DNA from: Tricholoma matsutake
Taxonomy: Eukaryota; Basidiomycota; Agaricomycetes; Agaricales; Tricholomataceae
NCBI GenBank assembly: GCA_026075535.2
Contig: AP026538.1
Coordinates: forward strand, 6,200,001 to 6,264,000
DNA length: 64,000 nt
Direction of reading: 5' to 3'
A program made the position numbers and the translations under genes. Shown here in pieces: positions 43,965-54,986 of this stretch. Position 1 is the stretch's first letter, and each line of letters opens with the position of its first letter. The notes under the pieces were generated by a model, which had not been told where the DNA came from, made no database searches, and saw nothing but the letters and a program-made list of their open reading frames with translations.

Positions 43965-44593
43965 TTGCAGGGTCCATCTCATAGGAAACAGCGGTAAATT
44001 TGGTCTTCTTACAACAAGGTTGGTGACTGATTCGGAAACCGCGCAGGAACCGGCAAGGTAGCTGTAGCCGGACTTCTGAAGCTTACGCTGCACGAACACA
44101 GACCACCACCGGCGCCACCTTGGCAGCCTGGCAGCTTGCTTGGTGTCCCGCTTATCTCGTTGGGACGAGTTATACTGGCAGCCTGGCAGGAAAGAATCGA
44201 CTCTTGAAGAATTTGAGGCCCAAATACGACAGAAGCCTGACCAAGACGACAGAGGGTGGATTATACACGGAGACTACCGGAAAAAGATGGGTGACATGGT
44301 TGTATCCAAGTCCACGGACCTCATATGTATGATCAATCTCAAAGGAGACCGGTATACCCTGGGCTCGATCCTCCCCTCTTACTTGCATCTTCTACCGCAC
44401 CATGCTTCGTTCGGTAGGTATATGCCAACCTTGTAGGCCGGAATGACCCGAGAATATTCGCGAGTGGTACTTGAGTAACGACTGCAGCTATCGGAGAAGA
44501 CAAGCTCGTATGGTCTCAGCGTTGGCACGAATTTGGAGGGGAGAAAAATGCGCAGACTCGGATGGTGGGCTGGTGAGCTTGAAAGATGGCAGG
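43965..44593 (+). pseudogene. P-loop kinase-like (adenylate-kinase-related) gene, decayed
   Basis: Pieces match the small P-loop kinases related to bacterial FlaR/adenylate kinase-like proteins. RVHLIGNS lies at about 43970-43992 and, after an intron 43994-44046, joins GTGKV to make a P-loop whose final S/T is V. Then come LGVPLISL, DELYWQPGRKESTLEEFEAQ (about 44166-44225), DQDDRGWIIHGDYRKKMGDM (about 44240-44297), VSKSTDLI, LDPPLLLAS (about 44365-44390) and MRRLGWWAGEL (about 44550). An extra G near 44161 shifts frame between ISL and DELYW, and no good splice model joins STDLI to LDPP. The direct repeat GGCAGCCTGGCAG occurs near 44122 and 44176. I read it as a decayed gene; a mis-spliced but functional gene is less likely. 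Confidence 0.55.
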
Positions 44594-45138
44594 TGTGTCA
44601 TGTCAGGGAAAAAAACGTCTTGAAGGGATTACTTAGAATAGGATAAGAGTTACATAGACGGATCTCCTTTATTCCTCGCTGTTTATTGCATACGCAATTA
44701 TGTAATATTATACGCCCACCCTTCTGACGCGGACGCGCTAACAAACGAATAAGTTCCATGGCTTGAAGAACTCCTGTTGGTGCGGGCAGAATAATCGGTG
44801 GAAAGGGTCGTGGACACAAGGGACACAGTACCAATGTCACGTTAGTACATACATCCCAGTAAATGCGCAAATCAATACATGGAGCCAGGTAAAACCCTTG
44901 ACAGACAACATCTCTACGTATACTATCTCGACCACCGCATAGATTTTTGAAACTCTATAGAATTCTATACGACTAAGATCTGCAAAAGAGATAACTGAAA
45001 TTCACCGAAACCAACTACAACGGTCTGACAATACCTATCGTCATATCAGTCAAGTAAGAATAACTTTTATAGTGAAAAGGAAGGGGCCATAAACCATAAA
45101 ATAGAGCAAAGCCAGGAAGCATTTTTAACATCGCCTCT
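44594..45138. other. Intergenic sequence
   Basis: Sequence between the kinase relic and the stop of the RNA-binding protein gene. It probably includes that gene's 3' untranslated region. Nothing else is recognised. Confidence 0.45.
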
Positions 45139-46580
45139 TCAGTATCTTCCCCCGTACTCCCTTCTGCCATCTCTGCCATCTCTACCCCCATATTTATCAC
45201 CCCTGTCCCTGTCCCTGTCTCCACGGTCATAGTCCCTAAACCCACCACGGTCATGGTCCCTATCCCGTCCACCACCACGGTAGTCGTCATGCCGCCCCCC
45301 ACCACCACCACCACCACCACCGCGCCGGTCATGATCCCGAGAATAGCGCGAATCATAGGGACGCGGGTCATATGGGCGTTCAGCTGGAGCTAGGGGGGGG
45401 GGGAGGGGGGAGTAAGAAGGTGAGTGGTAAGAGGGGCAGGACACGAACCGTCACCCCGTTTGGATGGGCCATAGTACCTCCCTGGAGTGGGGGTCCTTGC
45501 ACGTCCGCGCCTAGCCTGTGTTACATTCGTTATATATCGCGGAAGACAGAAAATAAAGGGGGAAGGTAGAGGGAAAGAAGGTAAGCAACAGACCTTTTCA
45601 ACATTCATCACCTTTCCCATGAACTCAGTGCTGTTGAGCGCAGTGATTGCAGCATCGGCCTCTTCGGCCGTCTCCATCGTGACAAATCCGAACCCCCGCG
45701 AATCGCGCGTGTGTGGATCGTACATGACAGAGGCTTTTTGGACCTAATTAGGAGGTTAGACGAACAGCATAAGGGAGAAGAGCAACGTAAAAATGTACTC
45801 GGCCAATTTTGGCGAAGGCAGCCTCAAGTTCCCTTGTGTCCACTTTTTGGCTGAGGCCTGAGACGTGCAGGTTATTGCCTGGATTGGCACTAAAGATAAT
45901 GGCACCAATTAGGAGGGGGAAACACAAGGGAAAAAGAAAAGAAAAAACCTACCCCCGCTCTCCTCGCTCTCCTCGCTCTCCTCGTTCACCTCGTTCACCG
46001 CGTTCACCGCGTCCCTCCTTCCCTCCACCACCGCCGGGACTCCTCGACCTACGGGAGGACGGGTCTCGCTCGGGAGCAGGCCCACTGTTGCCATTGCCAT
46101 TGGCGGACCACTGCTCATCGGTGGCCATGGTGGCATTGTTCATCCCCGCATCATGCATGGGAATGCCGATGCCTCTGGGCGCTATATCTTGGGATTGCCA
46201 TGCTGTAGGATGCGGAAGAAGAAACAAAAGGAGAGTGGAAAATGGTCAGGTCATACACTGGTGAGGGAGGTGATGAGATAGAGGAAAGGTGTTCTAGGAG
46301 GAGGCCGCAATTTTTTTGTGCCGATCAGAACAGAGGTCAGGAAACCGCAAAAAATTGGAGAACTGTATTGGCCTTGACCTCGACCATTGATGACAATGTT
46401 TGGAGTCGAGAAGCTGAATGGTGCTACTCTCCATAACATTTTGAACGATTGTCTTCAAAATCGTGGTGGAGTTCGAGACTAGTGCTACTCAGGTACTGAT
46501 AATTTGTGCACGATGCCGAATTCGAAGTAACAGAAGAGAGCTGGCGACTGCGCGTGTGATGCTGACGTACCGTCTTCCAT
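45139..46580 (-). CDS. RRM-domain RNA-binding protein with RS/RG-rich arms
   Basis: Resembles Tra2/SR-like splicing regulators: one RRM between low-complexity arms. Start model: ATG at 46580 (MED), then a donor GTACGT and an approximately 370-nt first intron ending TCCTACAG, joining AWQSQDIAPRGIGIP. The N-terminal arm has SSRRSRSPGGGGG and repeated RGE (six GER units, about 46020-45960). The RRM reads NNLHVSGLSQKVDTRELEAA (RNP2 in LHVSGL, about 45875), then DSRGFGFVTMETAEEADAAI (RNP1 in RGFGFVTM, about 45700-45640). After it comes ARRGRARTPTPGRYYGPSKR, then a Gly/Arg/Asp-rich tail (GGGGGGGGGRHDDYRGG) ending GGRY at 45139. Expected in the nucleus, in pre-mRNA splicing. The first intron is unusually long for this window, so the 5' end is less certain. 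Confidence 0.85.
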
Positions 46581-47453
46581 TGCTGATCTGTTCGTCGTCG
46601 TCGTCGTGGTCGTTGTAAGCCGCAGTGTTTCAACGCCATTCTCACGGTTGCGAATGTAAAAAGGGAAATTCCTTACATAAACACAGCCGACCTATCATCG
46701 CGAGCGACCCAGCTACTGTCGCCGTCTTTCCGCTGGGTTGACCTGAAAACACGTTCTAAATACATAAGATGCCCTGAATGTGTTCAGTATTACATCGTGA
46801 GTGTGCACAAGCCCCATGACGCGTGCGTAGTGCATCCTCGGATACCTTTGTGTCTTTTCTTCTTTATATACAGTAGATACATACCCGAACACCTCAGACT
46901 GTCACTTATGAGTATTTCCTTAGGATTGAGTCTCTACAAATTGCAACTGGCATCGCTTGTCGACGTCTTTGAGAATGTCTGGCAGGTGGACGTTGGGATG
47001 AACACTTCCTTCTATACATCTCCGTTTGCACACGGTATTGTGCTTGAACAGCCGAAAGGCCGATATTCCCAAGGGAGCATGTTCCTGTTGAGCTGCTGTG
47101 GTAATCAGTTGGGTGCGTTTAACTTTCAGTACCGCACTGAGCATTCCCGTATATGAATGAACTAAACCTGGGAAGTTGATCAAAACTCGGACAAAAATTC
47201 CACTGTAAGAACATGCGGTGGGACAAGCCAAACACAGATGAAAAAAGGAATCGACTACAGTCGACTACACAATCGCTGGTGAGTAAGTGGGATGTGGAAT
47301 CTAGATATAGCGACATAATATCCGCGAAAGATATCGTCCAGTGTGTACAGAATAATGATAGTGGTCATCATAGAAGGAAACGTATAAGCAGTAAAAAAAG
47401 GGGAAGCAAACCAGTGGAAAAATGAAATGAAGAGATCCTTGTCCCAGAAACAA
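46581..47453. other. Intergenic sequence
   Basis: Lies between the start of the RNA-binding protein gene and the end of the protein kinase gene. It should hold the former's promoter and the latter's 3' untranslated region. Open frames on both strands here overlap one another and show no family features. Confidence 0.45.
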
Positions 47454-50400
47454 TCACTCCTCTTCTCCCTCATCCTCCTCCTGAATTGCATGTCGAAACG
47501 CCGGCCCTGAGCGGCCAGCAGGTAACTGCCGTCTTCCTGTCCTCGCCTCTGCTGCATCATACCCGCCATCGCTCGGATTAGGTGAAACGCGTTCAACCGG
47601 CGAATGGGCCTGCTTCTTCCCCGACGTCGCCCCACCTGTCCCCGAATTCCTGTTCCCGCTTCCACTACCCCGTTTTGCGGACCTATGTCCCCTGGGTGCA
47701 GATGAAAGTGTCACAGTCGGCGGGGGCTCCATAGTCATCTGCGTCATTCCAGACAACGAGCCTGAAGTGCCTGTCCCCATCCCCATCTGGCCCAACCCCC
47801 CAATAAACGCCGGAATATCGTCATCCTCATCCACCCAATCACTCTCATCTCCCATACTCAGCGAATGCCGTCCAGAAAACACGTCCCGAAGCGACATGGG
47901 CTCCGTCACAGGAGATATCACCGACACCTCCACCGGCAGGTGCGCAGTGCGATACCGCCAGCCAGGCGGTTCCAATCCCCAACTCTTCTTCCAACTCGTC
48001 CGATTATACGATGATGAGCTGTATCCTCCAGCATATCCGTGAGCCACGGGACTGGTAAATGGCCCATGCCGCTTCTGTGCCACGAACGTTGTGTTCGTTG
48101 AACCGCCACTCGAGGACCCCCTTCGGGGCGTGGAAATACCATCCTCCCTCGAGTGCCTGTGCTGCCGTTGTTTGAACGGTGATCCTGTGCGCGGGCCTTC
48201 GTTCTCAGACAGCTCGTAGAAAGACGCTGGGCGAGAGGAGGTCGGGGAGTGGAGAGACGATGTGGTAGAGTTCGAGCGCATGTGTGGTGGACGAGGCGTT
48301 GTCTGGTTCTGCCGTACCACACGTGTCGTGGTCGACGACCCAGAGCCCGCACGTCGATGATTGTGGCCATGATGGGAATACCTCTGCATTGGAGACGCAG
48401 TGCGCAGGTGGGTCGATCCCGCAGAGCTGGCGGATGGGGACTTGCGGTGTCGAGGCTGGGACTGGCCCTGCATGGAGAAACTACGGACGGAAGACGGGCG
48501 CGAGGAATACTCCCCTCGTTCTGAGTTAGGAGTGTGACTCCCGAGCGAGCGCCTTGTCGGGATCTGCGGCGAATCCAGCACGATCATCTGTGTGGACGTG
48601 CCTGACGACCGTCGTGAATTGACGCTGCTTGACCGCCGTGATGAGGCGGAGGGTCGATGGCGGTGGCCTCCACCTCGCGAGCCGAACCTGCCCCCGGACG
48701 AGTTGCTCCCGCGCCGCTTGCTCGCTGTGCCCGTGCTATACGGCTGCTGGCGATACGTAGCATGCGTGTTGACCCCCGGTAGGCCCTGGCTTGTGTCCTT
48801 CCGTTTCCCCTTCCTATCTTCGTTGAACCACAGCCTGAACGCTGTGAGGATGTTCGCACGGTTGCGCGGTTGGGGCACACCCTCCGTTTGATGTTTGGTG
48901 GAGACATTGGGCGCGGATACAGAGTGCGGAACGTCGCTTCTGTCTCCTGCACTGGGCGTGTCGGTAGGGATAGGCGATGTTGTCGAGATACGGGTATTCC
49001 CATGCGACTGGTGCTGTGGATGCGAGGTGGTGGAATCTCGAGGGTCGGTCAACATCCATGGCGAACCCATCTGCGGCAGTTCGCCGGGCGGCGGCGTCAC
49101 AGGGGGGTCCCTGTCCCTGTCCCTGTCCCTATCCTTCGCCTTTGTCGGTGGGGACTTGGCCAACTTCGACGAATTTCCGCTTCCGTGTGAAGTCCTCGGC
49201 TCTTCTCCGCTACTCCCCGCCATCCTCCTCTCCATCTCCTTCGATCTCTCCCTCTCCCTTTCCCTTTCCCTCTCCCTCTCCTCCCTAACACCCTCCGCGC
49301 TCTTCTTCTTCACCAGCCCTGCAGCCTCTAGCGCCGTCGTTGCACGCTGCATGATACTCACACTCCCCGAACGCGCCTTCCGCGCCTTGCCCACACTCCC
49401 TCCTAGTACATCTCCCTTTTCCCTCTCTCGGTCCCGCAAACTCCCGGCAGGCGTCGACGGATGGCTCCTCGAGCTCGAGGATGAGTGTTTGGAACTAGAA
49501 TGTGAATGTGAGTCGGTCACCGTTGATGTACTCGGTGACAGCATCACTGAGCGTGACCCTGTGCCTGTTGGTGTCTCGGGACGCCCTGGTGGTGTCCTGG
49601 GCTCCACGAACGTGGGCGTAGGCGGGAGGAATGCGAGCTGCGGGGCGGAGCGAGCGGGAAAGATTGTCAACTCGGTGGTATCGGTTTGCACCCCCGTATT
49701 CATTTTGCGATGTTTCTTGCCTTGGTCCTTGTCCTTGTCCTTGTCCTTGTGCCGAGGCTGATCGTGGTGCTGAAATTTCTGTTCAACTGTGTCACCTCTC
49801 TTCCTGACGTTCTGCTTCTCCAGCACCACGGAGTCGAGCTCCTTTGGAGACTCTACTCCTACTACACCAAGCACCGAACCCTTCTCAGCTTCCCCATCTG
49901 CACTCAGACTCGTCATCTCCCGCAGCCCAAGTCCCAGTCCATCAGCTCCAATCCCCATCCCCATCCCCAATCCCCTCCTCTCCGCCTTCTTCTTAAGCAT
50001 CCACCACACCGCCCCCGCAGCATCACACGCGTCCGTCAACACACTGTGCACAATCTGTGCCGTATCGAGTCCAAGCATGCTAAGTGTATTCAACAGCTCC
50101 CTCTCCATAGGTGTAGAAAATATAATGGGCGCTGGTGTACTGAGTAATGAATAAAAATCAACCCGGTCGCGCCCGGTGGTGATGGGGAAAGACTGGGGGT
50201 TGTTGGAGGTGGAGATGGTGGGGGAAGAGGGCCCGTCGTCCGAAAGGGTGGAGGAGACGGACCGCCGCTTTGTGCGTACAGGAGTGCGGACGGGGTAAGT
50301 CGGAGGTTGCTTTTGCGAGCTGGAGGAATGCGACTTGTGGATGGGCGGAGGCGGGGGCGTGGGGTTCCGGAGGCTTTGATTGGGGCGGGAGTTGGAATCA

Positions 50401-51791
50401 AGATGGGGGCTTGCGTGGGTTATGTCGTCATTTTCTTCGTGTACAGTCTCGGGTTTTGTGCTAGATGACATTTTGGAGTAGACGCCGACATCGGGAGATG
50501 GGGTGGGCTTGCGGATGGTGGAGTCACTTGGGTAGCGGTGGAGCACGGGTGGCGCTGGGGTGAGCTCGAATGGGTTGTCTTTAATGCTTGAATGGTCTGG
50601 CGTTGTGGGGGTGGATGTCTCAAAGTTGGATGATGAGGTCACGAAGGGTGAAGAGGTAATGGATTCTTCGGAAGAGGGTGGAGCGGAGTGTTCGTGTTGT
50701 GAAGAGGGTGGGGAGCTGGGAACTGGGATGAAAGGAGGCATGGGGAGATCGTGATCGTCTTCCTCATAAGAGAGTTGTGAGGCGGTGAACCAAGAATGAG
50801 CGAGGATCTGGGGGATCATGAAGCGTTTAGAGACGTCCTTTTGGAGGACATGTTTGATTAAGTCTCGGGACTCTGCTGGTTGTTAGCGGAGTCGTGTTGT
50901 AATCTGTGTCGCGCTTACCCATGGAAAGCCAATCGTGGTCTTCGAAGTCACCCTTGATAATGTTGTCACGCATTACATCTTCGTCATCGTCGTCAAATGG
51001 GAGGGTTCCCGTGAGAAGGCAGTATAGAATAACACCGAGTGACCAGACATCGACTTCTGTGGGGGAATGAACTGCTTGGAACGCATACATACAGCGAAAT
51101 CACCGACCTGGCCCCGAATATTTCTTTCCTTGCAACATCTCAGGAGAAGCATATCCCGTCGTGCCGCAAAAAGTCTCCATGAATGCCCCCTTCTCGAATT
51201 CCCGGGTAAACCCAAAGTCACCGAGCTTCACACGGCAACGTTCGTCCAACAGCACATTCTCAAGCTTCAGATCACGGTGGACAATACCGTTGTCGTGGAG
51301 GTATGCTACGGCGAGACAGAGCTGGCCAAAGAGGACGCGGGCCTCGTCTTCTGCGATGCGACCCTTTTCGGCAAGGTAGTCGAAAAGCTCTCCCCCGCAG
51401 CAAAGTTCTGTGACGAGCCAGATGGAGGATTCGGTTGCGATGACTTCGTACATCTGAGTAACGTGTGGATGATGGAGCTGGCGGTGATGATGGATCTCGC
51501 GGGTTAGAGATGCGGACATGGCTTTTGGGATCTGCTTGATGGCGACGCGCGTTGATGTCAAACGGTGTGTTCCCATGCGAACTTTCCCGTATGCGCCTAG
51601 ATTAGAGTTAGAGGGTACTAGTTGGAGAATTTCATCTACTTGCCCTCGCCGATAACTTTGCCTAGAGTGTAATTGCCAACGACTCGTATTTTTGAAGACG
51701 TGAGTTCCTTTCCGAGTTCGTTGTAGGCATTTGCGAGCTGTGCTTTGTGGTTCTGAGTAACAGAGTGGGTATGTTTGTGGCCTTGAGACAT
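47454..51791 (-). CDS. CAMKL-type Ser/Thr protein kinase with long disordered tail
   Basis: Protein kinase of the Snf1/Kin4-like CAMKL group. The start at 51791 gives MSQGHKHTHSVTQNHKAQLA. The Gly loop GEGAYGKV is assembled across an intron (51597-51643) with a GC donor. VAIKQI holds the catalytic Lys (about 51550). Then come IWLVTELCCGGELFDYLAEK, the catalytic loop VHRDLKLEN (about 51280-51255), LGDFGF (about 51220) and the activation segment FCGTTGYASPEM (about 51170-51135). Two further introns join SGP to EVDVWSLGVILY and SM to ESRDLIKHVLQKDVSKRFMI. About 1,100 residues follow, mostly Ser/Pro/Arg-rich and repetitive (RDRDRD, RERERE, DKDKDK). Within them is one conserved-looking helical block, PMERELLNTLSMLGLDTAQI then GAVWWMLKKKAERR (about 50115-49985). 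The acidic C terminus ends at 47454. Confidence 0.9.
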
Positions 51792-53022
51792 TAGAACGTA
51801 AACGAGAGGATTGGGGCACCAAGGCCGCTACAGAAGTAGTAGACTATAGTATTAGTAACCGTGAGACTTTCCATATCATAGCATCTAACACAACTTGTCG
51901 CGGAATTATCACTGTTGCTGGTAATACAGGATCGCAATCGATGAATATTGCACTTGAAACTGTCCAACGGATGTCAGCCTAGAAAGCTCCACTTGTCCTC
52001 AGCCCAAGGAAACATGTTCATCAAATTTCTTTGGTCGCCGAACCATCTTCAGCTGCAGTAAGAGCACAACTCTACCGTGATGTCGACTACAATTCAGCGC
52101 TCAGCGCTCAGCGGTCACCTCGTTTTAGTTTCTCGGTTGCATCTACTATGTGGATCATCTGGCCACTGGCATCCCAAGTTCTTGCTGCAAGATGTGGCTG
52201 ACACTCCGCACTCTGGTCTTCCACGACATTGGCTTCGTCCTAATCGATACATACATGCAAGATCTGTTGTCGGTGACAAGTTTAATTGGCAGGCTTATTC
52301 CACGCACTTCAAAGTCCGCCTCAAATCCTGAATTTTGTTCCGGTTAACCTGCGGATAAATTCGGATCGACAAACTTCCTGTGATGTAAAATTCTCCATAG
52401 AAGACAAGACTCATCAAAAATCAAGGGGAGAAACTTCCAGATCTCTTTGCGTTCCGCAGTCCATCAGCGATGGGTTTGAGTCGCCGGCATGTGTACATGG
52501 CAACCACGACGGGCATCATTCACGAGTTCTCGAAAGGCTGAATTCTAACTTTCTGTCGTCGAAATTAAAATATAGAACTAAACACAGAGCAAGAAAGAGT
52601 GCGAACCCAGATTGGAAAATCCCAACCATCTTTCAGAAGCATTGCGACTCAGGCCTCAGGGATCACATAACCTTGAAATGACCGTCAGTTTAGGAACATG
52701 TTCAGAATGGTTTCAACAGTCGGCGCGTTGCGTAGGTCAAGAATTTACGCAACCATCGTATGTACATAGATTGCATGGACACAGAGCGTAATCTAAATCT
52801 CCTATATTTTACTAGGACTATGATCCTCGAGTTCTAAATTGTCTGTGCCCACGAAATAAGTACAACGCGGTAGCATTTTACCTTATAAGCATATCAATGC
52901 AATACGTTATTGTAAGGAATGTGGCCTGGCCGATGTCGAGACGGGGTATCTAGGGACGCCAATCTTTGATGCCGATGTCGACACTAAATGTACGACGAAT
53001 TTGATCCATCCACGTTTGAGAT
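51792..53022. other. Intergenic sequence, about 1.2 kb
   Basis: Upstream of the kinase gene and downstream of the membrane-protein gene. Short frames occur on the plus strand but none has family motifs or plausible splicing. A duplicated CAGCGCTCAGCGCTCAGCGG motif is at about 52095-52114. The kinase promoter should lie near 51800-52000. Confidence 0.4.
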
Positions 53023-54986
53023 CTAGCTGTTCCTCGGCTCAGAATATTGTTGTTCCTCTGTCCCAGCCTCTTCATATGCGGGCGGTGGAAGGGCCCTCGC
53101 TGGATTCACACTGGAACTACCTTCATTAATATTGCGGTGCTCTGTATTCTCATTCATTAAGTCTGCAATATGGCCATGCAGCTCCGCGATGCGAGCACTG
53201 TCAAAACCTGGGTTTCTGCCGCCAGGGAGGCTGCTTGCACTAATTTCGCGGTTAAAGTTTTGAATGAGAACTTGAAACCGCTGCATTTGAGCACCGGTAA
53301 GTCTGTCCGTTTCCCCTTCTGCAAGATTTAATGGTAAGAGTTCTGGGGGCGTGGCTTGAGGTACGAAAGCATCAGATGACAGACCGTCTGCAACCGCTTT
53401 GCGCTGCTGTGGAGATATTGCGCTGCCTGTTGTAGCTTCAGTCCCAGTCTCTGCAGTCATGCCCATATTGGATGCCGAAAGCAAAAAAGGTTGAATGGAG
53501 GATGGGCCGAGGCCATCTAGGTTAGGAAAGATCGAAAATGCACAACTGAACGTGACAAAGGAAAATTACCTTTGAGAACCTCTGTTGCCGTTGATCGCAA
53601 AATGGTGTGCCGCTTGAAGATTCTTCGCCCCAGAAGAAAGAGGAGAATAAGAAAGACAACACCTCCCGAAACGCCACCCACTATGGCAGCTATGGGACGT
53701 GGGGGACTGCTTGCTCCGACGTTTTTCTGGATGCCGGGTGTGGGAGTACTTGGTGATCGGAGTGAGGATAAAGATCCGGTTTGAAGTTCAGTGGCAGAAC
53801 CGGTTTGGTTTGCAGGTTGGAAAGAGGATAGAAAGTTAGTAGAACTGCCACCAGAGGAAAGAGGGTTAGGAGAACTGCCACCAGAGGACAGAGGGTCAGG
53901 AGAGTTACCACCGGAGGATAGAGGGTTAGGAGATCCGCCATTAGAGGGGATAGGGCTAGGAGAACCACTTTGCAGGCCTGGAGAAGGGCCGGGGATGTTT
54001 GGTTTCGAAGCCAAAGTGAGAAAGGATGGTGAGTACGTGATGTAATCAAGATTGAACACCTTATTCACGCAATTTATGACCTGAATTTGGAGAGTATGAT
54101 CCCCAGATGAGAGCGAATCATTGGAGTGGAGAGAGTAGTTTTCGAGTTGCAGTACGCCCCGCGTGAATTCGGGCGTAGTAGCATCCACCGAGTAAGTCCT
54201 GGTGACGGGAAAACCGTCTATAGTGTATGTGACAGATATTGTACCAAAGACGTTGAAAGTGAATATTCCATAGAGAGCGACAGAATTACCTATCTTGTCA
54301 TAAGCTATCGTTAAAATGCTTTATGTTGGACAAGAACATACCATTAAAATGAAAGGTTGCAGACGCACCTGTAGAGGTCGTTTGACGAGTTCCATTGCCG
54401 TAAGGAAGGCCAGTATGGGGATTATCGCGAGATGTATACGTATTGGTATTTAGCGTCCAACTGCCTGCATATGTGATGGACGGATCACCATCATCTACAA
54501 TCAATTTCTCTCCAGAGAGCGGTGTGTTTTGCCCTGCAGTGATGACCACGAAATCTACAGAAGTACCTGCAATGTGAGATATGTCGATGGAATGAGTGCC
54601 GTCAGGAAGAGTAGGAGACTTCAACCACTGCCTGGAGCTAGGTGGCGCGGGATCCATAAATGATGAGTTGTATTGGATACCTCCATCGATTGAGACCAGC
54701 ACCCATTGTGAGGCCGGTAAAGATGGTGTGTTGCCAAAAAAAGTAACCGATGTCCCTATACAAAATTTCATGAACAGAGATGTAAAAGGTTGGTAGAATA
54801 TATACCTTGAAATTGCATACTGAGTGATCCATAATTACCGGTGTCCCCTTGAGGGAAATCTGGGAAAGTGGCAAATGCAGGCCACGTAGCACTACCACCG
54901 AAAAATCGCGCCATGGCAACTGTAGACCATGAGCCCCCTCCGGTCACTATATGGCTCTGCGGGTCATCACGAACGATGCTAGCCAT
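53023..54986 (-). CDS. Single-pass membrane protein with extracellular beta-rich domain and PY motif
   Basis: Belongs to a large, poorly characterised Agaricomycete group: two extracellular jelly-roll-like modules, one membrane helix and a cytoplasmic tail. Module 1 has YGSLSMQFQ joined by splicing to GTSVTFFGNTPSLPASQW, SIDGGIQYNSSF and VDDGDPSITYAG. Module 2 has GNSVALYGIFTF, TYTIDGFPVTRTY and DHTLQIQVINC. A Ser/Gly/Pro stalk repeats SSGGSSPNPL-like units about five times (53860-53960). The membrane helix is IAAIVGGVSGGVVFLILLFL, followed by basic GRRIFKR. The tail contains PPPAYEEA, a PY motif that commonly recruits WW-domain ubiquitin ligases. The start at 54986 (MASIVRDDPQ) is a best guess: a hydrophobic stretch upstream in frame (FLPLLIFTILIS) would make a signal peptide if another exon supplies the ATG. 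Confidence 0.72.

Noticed and set aside
48895..49761. 288-codon plus-strand open frame
   Set aside because: It is antisense to the low-complexity kinase tail; its S/L/V repeats mirror the RD/RE repeats of the real protein.
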